Source: Phallusia fumigata (lineage: Eukaryota > Chordata > Ascidiacea > Phlebobranchia > Ascidiidae). Taken from it: 64,000 nucleotides of DNA. A program made the translations under genes and the position numbers. This document shows, piece after piece, positions 49,469 through 60,153 of the stretch. Each line of letters opens with the position of its first letter. The first letter of the stretch is position 1. The notes beneath the pieces were generated by a model. That model ran no database searches, was not told the origin of the DNA, and saw only the letters and a list, made by a program, of their open reading frames with translations. The DNA lies in contig QXVZ01001034.1 of the NCBI GenBank assembly GCA_008931825.1, forward strand, positions 310,001 to 374,000, in the 5' to 3' direction.

Positions 49469-52400
49469 ATGGAAGCCATTCGTAAGTATACTAAAGTGGT
49501 CTTGTCTTGTATTCTGTTGTCTGTTCTGTTTTTCACCCAACGGGCGATTGGTAAGTGTTTTTTCGTCTTGCAATTAAATTGAAGTTAAATCGTAAATTAA
49601 TTTAGCTTGCAAACACAGGTGAGCTTGCTTAATTTACCAATAAAATTAAAAAACTGATTGAGCCTTGGACGTGCAGCAGCTTCTAAAACAGCCCAAATCA
49701 TTTGTAAAACACCTGGTTTTTAAAAAACGCAGTTTTCTTTATTTCAAGGGCTTTAAGTAAGGTGCCCCACAAACTTAAATTAGTTAGAGTTTTTTCCCAG
49801 CCGGGAGAAAACTATACGGTATTTACAGTTTGTTTGTTATGATTTCCTCAGCTCATCAAGAGCCAACCATACCCAGCAGACACAAGTACGTCGAATAGAC
49901 GTCATATTGTGGTCCCGACCAGTGGTCGAAATCTGGTGCATTTTTTGGTCGAAAGTGCAAATTCAGAAGACGTCGAAATCTGACCCTAATTTAGACGTGC
50001 GTAGCTGGACGTTCTTTTGACGTCGAAAAATGTTCGCTATTTTTACTAGTGGTCGAAATCTGGTGCAGTTTTTGGTCGAAAGTGCAAATTCAGAAGACGT
50101 CGAAATCTGACCCTAATTTAGACGTGCGTGGCTGGACGTTCTTTNCGAAGTTGGGCATCGAATAAACAACGAACACAAGGATTTTGAGCGAGTAAATTGT
50201 CACCCAACATTTGTAAGTAATTTTTCATATTAACCCACTGAACTCATGGTTGCAAAACCTTGGGGTGAAAGGCATGTTTTTTTAAAATAAAATGTTTTTT
50301 TATTTATTGTTGATACTGAATAAAAAATTGCACTGAATAAAACACAGAGAAACGCCATTTTTTTGTTAACATTAAAAAAATAACATTCTTGCCTATAATA
50401 GCGTACTAGAACAGGCCAGTGACAGTAGTCTTTTCACTAACTTACATTCCAAGCTTGGATGCTATTGTAATTAGAAACATTACATGACTTTGTTTTATAG
50501 GATGCTTGTGAGACAAAGTTTGAGGACAATGAAAAACGCCGTGGGGTTCTAAAGGCTTGTGCACTTAATTCAACTTGTGCGGAACACGAGTCTCAAAACC
50601 TCCCAATTTGTTCAAGTAACTTTTTTGCAGATAACACGGTAAGTTTTTTGGAACTCAAAATAGTCTACACGGATTTTCTCGAAGGTTCATTAAACCCGAT
50701 ATCTTAGCTTATCTAAAAATCGTGACTTTTGTTCTGCGTTGTACTGATAGATAATTTGTAGAACAATATCGGTATAGTTTTTCTAATCTTTTAGAACAGA
50801 CTGTGCTTTTTCTGCTGCACAAGCGACCACTGCAATCAGGAAGAGTTTATCAAATCCGAAGTCTACATTGGGGTGAGAATTTACAGAAAAAACTTTGTCG
50901 CGTTTCGAAAAATGAAATGGTCCAGCAATTTACTTACACATTCTGGTGCATTAATTTACTTTTTTTACTCTTAAGCATCTTTAAGCGTTTTTGTGTTTGA
51001 AATTTTATACATGTTAAGTTCAACATAAATTTTGCTGTTTGGGACTACATTTAAAACAATGGTTCAATGTTGTCACAGCCGATGTTGCTCACTTCTGGAA
51101 CAATTACTTGGGATCGCGATTGGGATGACTACAAGTTTGGCTTTGATGACTACAAGTTTAATATTGATGAAAAGGAATACTTTATTGGTAAAAAGTCCAA
51201 TAAATCAGACATAATTAATTTCAGTCCGTAGGCTAACATTCATTTTATCCCGTAAACATGTTTGTCAGGACCGCTGTTTGAAACATTATTTACTTGTATC
51301 ACATATTTATCAATACGCATCAAAAATTTTAGGATTGGAATTTCTGCACGACCTCACGAATTATTACGACCAGTGCATTGTGAATGCATGCGCCGACGAA
51401 TGTAAAAGTCACGGAGCATTTTACGTGTAAGTATAGAAGGTAGATAACTGTGACACTAATCCCGAATAGCAAGACTTGTTCAGAAATTTTAGAGCTACAA
51501 AGCACACAACTATCTGCAACAATAGTTGATCTGCAGGTAAAGAAATAAAGCTCAGAGGCTTTAAAAATTAGATCCTTAATAAGAAATGGTCAGGATTTTA
51601 GGCAAGCTTTTATAGAGCGATTTTACCAGCAAATGAAGAATTCTTACTCTCTGTCAACCAGTCATGTTAGCTGTGTGGCTACTTAGCTATGATTATCCGA
51701 ACATGATTTACTTTCAAAGCACAATGCCACAAACCTTTTGCCGGGTGGCCTGCTTAATAGGTAGGTCTTATGATTTGTGTGCAGGTATTTAACTTTTATA
51801 ACCCAGCTTCGTTGGTACTTTAATTAAATACGCTTTAGTTGAGTTCTGCACAACGCAACATATACTTTTGTGCCTACAGCAATTTCAAAGTCATGAACGA
51901 AAGTTCACACTACAGTGCACAGGTCAGCGATTTCCATCATCATGGAAGAGGACGAATGCTGTTTTTTCAATACGTTGACAGATTTGTTCCATTTTCTACA
52001 CGCGACAATGAAAATCAAAGGTAAAATTGTTTTTGCAGTGTTTTGTAAAACAGAGCTGTTTATTCTTAGGATACATAGACTGCCCGACTAGTGGAGAAAA
52101 CCAGTTATTGAAAATAGTAACTACTTTTTAGACGGTGCATTATTGTCCTTAAAATTGGACTTCAGAACTGCATCAACTATATGTAGTTTACTTGCACGGC
52201 TCACTAAAGCAATTGTAACTACAACGTATATAAAATCAAACAATTTACACAATTTTAAATTACATTGAGGTACACAATTCACATTTTAATAGTCTCAATA
52301 AGAAGATACAAGTCAGTACTTGCGTGGAAAACATTTTTTACGTAACCTGGTGATGAAAACGACGTGTGTCGAAACGTAGAAAATGTTTTACACACAAGTA

Positions 52401-55400
52401 CTGGTTGCATTTTCTCATTAAATTACACCCCTGTGTCTATATGTGGCGGTAAAGGTCGGATACAACCAGGTTAGGAGAGAGTTGCGCGACCAACAATGGT
52501 GGGGGTTGGTGGTATCGGAACTGTCGGAACGGACCGACCGGACTATGGGCTCGTAAGCCTAGAGTGGAGACATTTACCATGCTGATTGCATGCGGACCTG
52601 CCGGTATGTTTAAATCCTTAAATACTTTAACCAGAGGCACTTGTTCCCTAAGGGATACCGGGATTCTGAATCATTGGGGTCATTTACGTGGGTGCTACTT
52701 TAAATCCATAACATCGAAACTAAAGTTGTTTGTTATTAAACATGAAAGCAGTAATTACCTTGAGAAATTGCAGAAGGTCATATGAGAACTGTTTGGTGAT
52801 TTTAAAGGGGATACCGACAAAGAAAAAGGTTAAGTGTGTTTTAAATGAAATTATTTTTTTGATTTATTGACCAAAACACGCCTCAATAGGCATTACCTGT
52901 TATGATCACAGGGACTTAAAATGCTTTTTATGCATGTAATTAATGTTGTTTGAATTTTGTCTGAAGATTTGTCTTTTATCTTTTTAGACCTCGATTATTG
53001 TTTGACCGAACCATGTCTTAACGGAGGAACTTGCCACACGGTATCATACGGATTTTCCTGCACCTGTCCTACTTTGTACATTGGAACTAGATGCGAAGCC
53101 GGTAGGACATTACAGCACTCTTTTTAGAATATCCAATGTAGCAATCTGTCTTGATGAGGCCTGATAAGAATTCAGTGAAACACTGGTAGACTTAAGCAAA
53201 ACAGATTATAGACGAAATCGTTTTTTTTTCGTTTTTAAAGCATTAATACCATCGTCCATTGTCAGAAATGCCTGAGTCTGGAATATCGGTTGTGAATAGA
53301 TAAAATTCGGTACTGTAAAACGAACATGGCAATTTTGTTATTACTATACTGATTAGAAATTCCCAAGACCTGCGCTGAAGTGAGTGGCAGAAATCGCAGA
53401 ACCAACGGAACTTATGTTATTTTACCAAAACCAAGCGAAATGGAACCTTTCAATGTCATCTGTCAATTTGAAGGAACCACAGGAAGTACGTGAAAAGCAA
53501 TTTAGGATTTGTAAGATAACTTCTTGTTTGCAAGTGTTTTCTACAATTTTTAGTCCAAGTATGTCAATCATGTTTCCCTGGGAACGAGAGAAGAATATCT
53601 GTGACGTCATAACAAATCTTGATGCAAAAAATCTTCGCCCAATTTTATTAAGTGCTTGGACTCGCATTGAGTTAAACCAAACAGTCTGTGTTGGTGGAAG
53701 TGCCCAACTGTACATGAAACAAAGGAATTGTAGAACTAACAGATATTTTAGTGTCTGCCTGCTTTACGAGAGTTATAAGGCAATGATATCAAAACCCTAG
53801 TTTAAACAAGCCATTAGTAACATATCCACCGAGAGTTACGGATGTATTTTTGATCCATCACAGCTCATATCAAAGAAATAAATAGCTATTTGTTATGGTG
53901 AAATCGCAATAAATCAAATGAACTGTCATATGAAGGTTGTTGGTTCTAATCCTGTGTTAGTCGCTTGTGTTTCCCTGAGCAAGAAACTTGAGCGGGATTG
54001 CTCCAACCCAGTCACCAATTTAAAAAAATCGAAAAAATCAAATAAAAACGAACTAAGTAAACCGCAATGAGGCAGATAGCTCGACGGTGGTCTCATTACA
54101 TGCATAACGCATTCGGGAATTGTTCAAAAATGAAAAACAAACATAAAGCAACACGTTGGGACTTAGGTTCTCGACCTTATTGCGTCATAGATATTTAATG
54201 TTACGTCATAGAGCGCGCGCAGGACAAAACAGGAATTTATTGAGTTGTAGGCTTTCAAACCTAAAGGAGTTGCCTGAGTGACTCGCACATCTGGTAAGCT
54301 AGGTACGCAAACATTAACCACGATCACCACTAATGTAATTTACCAGAAACGGTTGTTGGTCATGATACGGAGGAAGAGACACAAGTGACGTGCGAACCCC
54401 CGCGTTGTTACAAAAGAAACATCACCTACTTATTGAACGACACACAGATACGGGCAATCATCGATGTTTCTAATCAATGTCGGCAATACTTGAAGGTGAG
54501 AGAAAGAATTTTGCTGCAAGGAATGTGCTGCTAAAAAGCAATACAATTGTAGACACGTTTTTTTAAGTTTTCCTCTTGGTCCTCTTTCCTGAAGGCAGGA
54601 ATCAGGCACTTTCTATAATTTTCTTTATGCTGATGAATTGTTACGAAGCCTGATACGCAATTCAGCCACACTTGTTTGTTGCAGTATCGTTGTACTGGCT
54701 CGGTCCTACATTATAGCGGACGATTGCTTGGTGGGTACGCAGGTCCGGACGGGATACTGAAGAATAGCTGGGCGGGAACAAATTCAAGCTTATCCTGCGT
54801 TTGTGGAGATGCAGGTAAATTGTCATATAGTTGAGAGAAAAAAATCTGCCCCTCTGCCCCTCTGCCCCTCTGCCCCTCTGCCCCTCTGCCCCTCTGCCCC
54901 TCTGCCCCTCTGCCCCTCTGCCCCTCTGCCCCTCTGCCCCTCTGCCCCTCTGCCCCTCTGCCCCTCTGCCCCTCTGCCCCTCTGCCCCTCTGCCCCTCTG
55001 CCCCTCTGCCCCTCTGCCCCTCTGCCCCTCTGCCCCTCTGCCCCTCTGCCCCTCTGCCCCTCTGCCCCTCTGCCCCTCTGCCCCTCTGCCCCTCTGCCCC
55101 TCTGCCCCTCTGCCCCTCTGCCCCTCTGCCCCTCTGCCCCTCTGCCCCTCTGCCCCTCTGCCCCTCTGCCCCTCTGCCCCTCTGCCCCTCTGCCCCTCTG
55201 CCCCTCTGCCCCTCTGCCCCTCTGCCCCTCTGCCCCTCTGCCCCTCTGCCCCTCTGCCCCTCTCTTAATATGTATTTTTGTAGGGACTTGTGTTGTTCCT
55301 TCTGAAAAGTGCAACTGCGACCACAACAGAAATAGCATATCTTCGTTCGACGATGGTTATGTTACGGTAAAATCCGATCTTCCTGTGTCCAGAGTTGAGT

Positions 55401-55465
55401 TTGGAGATGCAGGTGGTAGCGGCGAACGTGCTCACTACACTGTTGGCAAACTAGAATGTTATTAA
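49469..55465 (+). CDS. Secreted LU-FReD-EGF-FBG chimera
   Basis: Predicted secreted recognition or adhesion protein; function unknown. Exons: 49469-49550, ~50151-50212, 50501-50638, 50795-50872, 51079-51187, 51333-51426, 51880-52020, 52470-52603, 52988-53101, 53357-53485, 54347-54495, 54685-54814, 55284-55465. Phases agree and give 513 residues. Order: signal peptide (VVLSCILLSVLFF); LU three-finger domain ending CFFCCTSDHCN; a FReD lacking its N-terminal subdomain (GTITWDRDWDDYKFGF, YFIGLEFLHDLT, FSTRDNENQ, SCATNNGGGWWYRNC); EGF (CLTEPCLNGGTC); then a module like the EGF-adjacent fibrinogen-like domain of contactin-associated proteins (NITYLLNDTQIRAII, CRQYLKYRC, SLSCVCGD, KCNCDHNRN, GYVTVKSDLPVSRVEF). 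Exon 2 abuts an undetermined base and an expected first LU cysteine is not seen. Poly(A) signal at 55490. Confidence 0.83.
49925..50150. repeat. Direct duplication in intron 1 of the chimera gene
   Basis: A segment of about 110 bp beginning AGTGGTCGAAATCTGGTGCA and ending GCTGGACGTTCTTT occurs twice, at roughly 49919-50013 and 50049-50144, nearly identical. The second copy ends at an undetermined base (about 50145) just before the exon 2 acceptor, so the local assembly may be wrong. Confidence 0.75.
52312..52410. repeat. Short inverted repeat
   Basis: The left arm, AGTACTTGCGTGGAAAACAT, is complementary, with mismatches, to the right arm around ATGTTTTACACACAAGTACT. The centre contains GATGAAAACGACG. 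Probably a small foldback element in the intron before the exon at 52470. Confidence 0.6.
52606..52840. mobile_element. MITE, family M3, copy 2
   Basis: It shares CTAAGGG near the left end, AAAGTTGTTTGTTAT in the middle and TTTGGTGATTTTAAAGGGG plus AGAAAAAGGTT near the right end with 33783-34065. It lies in the intron between the FReD and EGF exons of the chimera gene. Confidence 0.55.
53535..53882 (+). CDS. Candidate alternative terminal exon of the chimera gene
   Basis: An acceptor TTGTTTGCAAG at 53534 joins in phase to the donor at 53485 and opens 88 codons to a TAG at 53798-53800, with AATAAA at 53877. The encoded tail has four cysteines (KNICDVI, QTVCVGG, QRNCRTN, FSVCLLY) and no domain I recognise. 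Using it would replace the rest of the FBG module with a short C terminus. It could instead be a chance ORF in the intron. Confidence 0.35.
53930..54135 (+). mobile_element. tRNA-derived SINE, family B
   Basis: It begins with a B-box-like GGTTGTTGGTTCTAATCC, continues with GTCGCTTGTGTTTCCCTGAG and GGATTGCTCCAACCCAGTCAC, and ends with GCAATGAGGCAG and ATAACGCATTCGGGAATTGT. It is the reverse-oriented match of 4400-4640 and lies in the intron before the exon at 54347. Confidence 0.7.
54849..55264. repeat. Octamer minisatellite (CCCCTCTG)n
   Basis: There are 51 uninterrupted perfect copies of CCCCTCTG (54849-55256) and a 52nd ending in TC. The array fills nearly all of the last intron (54815-55283) of the chimera gene and ends about 20 bp before the acceptor. 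The minus strand reads GGGG every eight bases with CAGA spacers. The length is a multiple of 24, so open frames in several phases are artefacts. Confidence 0.98.
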
Positions 55466-56848
55466 TACGTTACATTCATATGTCTCTCAAATAAACTGTA
55501 GTGTAAACCCCATATAAAAAGAATTTACTAAATACTTTGCGTAAGTACAAATAAATTCGAATAAACTTCATTACATCGAATGCGATCTTTATATTTTCCA
55601 CGTATTTGTCAAGGTCCATAGACTGTAGGGTTGAAGAAATAACGAAAGAACTTTACCGGCATTGCATCAACCCAGAGGATCCGATGAGTTGAATTTAATA
55701 CATCGCATTTACTAGATTTTCTGTCCCCACCTCCTTTTTCTGTCCCCACCTCCCCCCTCCCCCCAAGAAAACAATGAAACAAACAATCAAACAAAAACAG
55801 TCTTTTTTAAAAAGAGGCTACGCACATAATACAATGTTTTGCACACAGTTAGTACATCATTAACAACAGCAGACCCCCAAAAACAAACACAAATAAAAGT
55901 GAGGAAGATTTCGCAGGCTCTCTGTGAAACTTCCACCGTTTATATGTCTGGTACCACTATAATCGTTTACGTATAGAATCTCCAAAAGTGTCTCCTTTAA
56001 ATGCTTCTACCACCCGGTAAAATTTTTCTTCGCGTTATAAATACCTCTAAATTTTCGGTAATCAAAATTACTGTTTTGATGCTTATCAGAACTTTATTGT
56101 GTGTTAAGAGGCACCACTGCTTGTTATCCCAGGACCACTATCAGATTCTTGAATCAGTTGCCCTCTAAATTAGGTAAGAAACCGCGAAAACGGGTAGTCA
56201 AATTAGTGCGCAATGGTGAAAACAAGCACCAACACCTCACTGTAAAATGGGATCGAGATTTACCATTGACACGATCGAGTTAGCAAAATGCTGCTCTAGA
56301 CGTCTGGAGACAATTTTGCGTTTTGTTTTTCCGTTGCGACACTGTCACAGTCCCAGTAACCTTCTATTTTCACTGTCGTTGTAATGCACATTGCAAAGTA
56401 TTAGACATTTTAGATTTTTTTAGAAGCGTGAGTCCGATTCAGTTTTACAATATTTAGGGGATGAAAATGGCATTAAATGTTTTCAGATGCCAATAAGTAT
56501 TTTGGTAACTTATTTTTAAGTATTGTATAACTGTTAAACCTATTGAACGCAAACAAACCAAAAATCGTGTAGTCCACGTTAGTAAACTTGCTTTAGGGGA
56601 CGTCCTCTGTGCAGCGCGAACATTTTTCATTTCGAATCTAATTGTGTGAAAAAATGCAAAATTTAAATTTGAAATTTCGCATTCTGCATCTACGCACTCA
56701 CGCGAACCGAAGTATACTTGCACATTTTATTTACGATTCACCGAAAGCCATTAACACGAACCAGTAAACTATATTTGTGGTACAAGGAAGTTATGTTTGG
56801 ATAAACAGCACCAATGAAACCTTTCGAGCATTTGACAAGGTACACAGT
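55466..56848. other. Convergent region between the two LU-FReD genes
   Basis: It contains the poly(A) signal at 55490-55495 for the plus-strand gene. A 60-codon ORF at 56101-56283 has no recognisable domain. A pyrimidine-rich patch with repeated CTGTCCCCACCTCC lies at about 55722-55765. Nothing else was supported. Confidence 0.5.
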
Positions 56849-59800
56849 TTATCTGTAGTCAGGGCTACCACAATCAATGGAGATTTCAATAAGGCTTTTA
56901 CCAATGGAAGCAAATGGTCGAGTGGGGCCTCTTCCTGAGCACGCAGTGTAGTACCACCAACCACCATCGTTGTCATCCGCACAGTTGGACGCCGACCTTG
57001 AAACAAAAATCAGATACTTCGCTTCTTCCAGATCACAATCAGTATTGTAATTTACCCATCGCCCTAAAAACCACTTTCCGTTTACTAAATAACTTTTTCA
57101 CAGACCATTAGAAAAAACTTTTGCAGAAAATTGAGTGATCAAACATTTTACATGTCGTTGTCGTTATCGTGAGTTGAGAAGGCAACCGGTAAGTTGTTGT
57201 GGTGGATCAAAGTAAAATCTCTTGCCCGATAGGGCCTAGCTCCCGACTTGGAACTGGGACCGTATTGCACCTGATAATTTGTAGAAGAACCTCCAACCTC
57301 GAAATTGCTGCAAAATATTTTAAAATTATGATTTTTTTTCCGGCGGTTTTGTACACTGTTTTAAACTAAACGTTATATTTTGCTTTCAAGGTTATTGATT
57401 AGACGTTTCTTAGAATACAAGGTGCCAATGGAATCTAGTTTATATTACACGAAAGTACACCAAGTAATGTAATTGATGCACTGCTATTTACTTAAATGTA
57501 CGGCTCCCTGTGGCACAGTTTTCGTAACACGCGGTGACGGTACATGATGAGTAGTATGTTGTTAGATCGTGCAAAAACTCTAAACCTGAAACAAGACAAA
57601 AACCGATACATTGAACTATTTTAATTCACATCACTAACTGTGACATAATTAAGATCGTGTTTTTGACTATGGAGTTAAAGGTAAAGCCTGGATGTCTCCT
57701 GCCGATAACGAAACACTTTTTTATACAATAGGGTGGGAGATCATGAGTGCGGGCATACGAATATTTTTACTATTAGGGGTTTAAAATGCTTACTATGTAT
57801 TCTATATTGCTTCTAAAGTCCTAATGTTTTGATATTATTTTTGCGGTTCGGTTTTGTTGACTTCCTTTTAAAACAAACACATGTAACATTTTTGGCACAG
57901 TGAACCTGCCTATAAAGTATTCCCCATCACAGTCTCCGAATCCCTCCACATATTCGTTCCACACACGATCCCAGCTGATTGTTCCGTTGCGCCGAAAAAT
58001 AACTTCAGATGTGTGGTCGGTCTCGGTCCTAAACTCGAAGTAATTGCAGTTGTTGTTGCCTGTGCAACAGTAGTAACAAAGATAGTCCTGGTCCTGTAAA
58101 ATTGAAAAACAAGTTCCCTGGTGGTATTGTAGTTTTCGTTTGGGGTTAGTATGAGGAGATTCAGGTGAAAGTTGAGTTGAGTTTGGAGAGTTCGGAACTC
58201 CAAAATATTTTAGAGTTCGGAAGTCCATGAAATTTATTTCGTGATTTGGGGATGGTTTGCGTTTAAAATATCTTGTACATATTAAAAGGTATATCAGTGC
58301 AAAAATCGTCCTGAACTACGGCTGCTAAATACAGACAATCCCATTTCCAATTAAACAGGTGTTCCGCAACCTTTCTTCAAATGACATCACGTTTTGCGCC
58401 AGGGCAGCTTTTCAAAGAATATAATCTCTACATTGCCTTTTTAAAATGATCGTTATTTCATAGTCCAAATAGAGTTTAGAGGAGCAAATTGACAACTGTT
58501 GTAACGTTCATTTTGCCAAAGACAAACTGTTTTTGCTTTCCAAAAAAGTTTGTTAAGTTACGGCACCACCGTGACACTCCAGCACTGGAATAAACTATAA
58601 GTAAGGTTTCAGCACACTCAAAGAAGTTTGTGTACTTCTGAAAGTAAATAATTATTCCGCCGAACAAAGCACGCCAGCAGTTCGTACACAAATATTTGAA
58701 AAGGGTTCGGTATGTTGAAAGTTTAAAATTGGATGTGAAGATTTTATTGTTGATTTTTAGGAGCATAGTTTTACAGCAGAGTCATAACTTGTCACCTCAA
58801 CTGGGACCTCTCTTTTGACTCTACTTTCTAATCCCTCTACCATCTCCCCCTCGTCAGAGCACAACTGTGCATTGTTGTCTGCATTGGAGTTACAGCTATC
58901 TTCGTGTCCACACGATTTATACACAATGTATCGGCCGTCGTGTATCTCCAGCTTCGTCTGGCATGTGTCCTGAAAAGAAAAGTTTTTAGAAAGCAAAGAA
59001 CAATTTTTCGGTCAGAATCAGCACGATTTGAATTACTTGGGACCTGGGTTCTGTTGGTTGGTATCCCGCTTTGTCGAAACAAGATAAAATTAAATTTGTG
59101 ATCCCGGGTGGAGCCAAAATTTTTTCACCTTGAGTTCAACTCAAAAGGTCACAATGAATGTGTCTAAAACACGGACTTACTTGGGTCAAGATTTACTGTG
59201 CGTAATATCACAAAATACAGTTAAGATCCCATTATGTTCCGTCCCAGCAAAGTTCCATTGATTGGCTGGGCAAAGATTTTAACTGATTTTAACAAGCAAA
59301 CAAAAAGTTTTTGGAACAACACAAGTCATAATTTTTGTTGCTAAAAGTAATATTTATAACCCAAATCAGAAAATTAGATTTCTTTTTAATAATTTTTTAC
59401 AATTTAATTTTGTCTGTGATTTAAAGGTTGACTTAATGCGAGGTGTCAGTTTCTTATTGCGGAAACTGTGCAACAGACTCACAAAGGCTTTTGGTTTTGA
59501 ATAATGTACTGGTTTGACCCTCGTGTACGTCATATCGCGACTTACGTAGTTTGAGGTGCAAGTGACACTCGTAAAGCTTTGGTCCTGGCGATTTCTTAGG
59601 TCTATTCTGCCAACTTGACAAGTGATGCTGCCTGGTGGGGAAAAATTGTACATCTTTAAGGTGTTGGTAGAAAACAACTTCCAGCTTGAATTAGATCACA
59701 TTAATGCTTAAATGTTAACAATTCCGATTTATAATGTAAAGATGAGTCGATTTTAAACATGGGGGAATATATATTTCGCTTAATCATAAAACATGCTGCT

Positions 59801-60153
59801 TTTGCGTTTACAGGAACTGACGATGCCGAGATCAGGCGAAATAAATATTGTGAATCGACTTATCTTGTTTCTTCGAGACTTTTTTCCGTACCTACAATTT
59901 TACTAAAAAACAACGATGGTCGTGTTGTCAATTAGAGGGCCAGATATTGCTTACTATAATCACTCTCAGTTTACAACGTAAAGAGTATTCTTTACATTTT
60001 TTTTTCGAAATTTTTAGTAACGACCGACCTTTAGAAACACTCTTCATTTTTCGAAACAAAATCATAATTTTACTTACTACTAGAACAAAGAAGCAGCGAA
60101 GTTGTAAGAATGAACCAAACAGCTTCAACTGAAACCAATGTCTTCATTTTCAT
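56849..60153 (-). CDS. Secreted LU-FReD protein
   Basis: Predicted secreted lectin-like protein, paralogous to the first half of the plus-strand chimera. Exons, 3' to 5': 56849-56996, 57152-57307, 57492-57585, 57910-58093, 58796-58969, 59546-59631, 60078-60153; 305 residues with consistent phases. Start Met 60153 (or 60147) opens a signal peptide (VWFILTTSLLLCSS). The LU domain shows ITCQVG, SVTCTSNY, DTCQTK, YKSCGHEDSC and LCYYCCTGNNNCN. The FReD follows directly without its usual first subdomain: FRRNGTISWDRVWNEYVEGF, YFIGLEFLHDLTTYY, FSTHDNDND (calcium site), NCADDNDGGWWYYTAC. The C terminus is short, stopping at GSPDYR. Exon 58796 could end at an upstream GTCCCA donor instead. The donor at 57909 appears to be GC, not GT. 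Confidence 0.85.

Noticed and set aside
54803-55465. Long ORFs encoding SAPLPLCP-type or GAEGQRGR-type repeats, the latter looking collagen-like on the minus strand
   Set aside because: They are read-through of the octamer array, open in several frames because 24 bases make eight codons. The flanking splice sites place the array inside an intron.
52988-55465. A separate contactin-associated-protein gene starting at the EGF exon
   Set aside because: The FReD exon ending at 52603 joins the EGF exon in phase (GCC-G/AC), there is no poly(A) signal or signal peptide between them, and no laminin-G or discoidin exons are present. A fused gene is preferred, though only cDNA can settle it.
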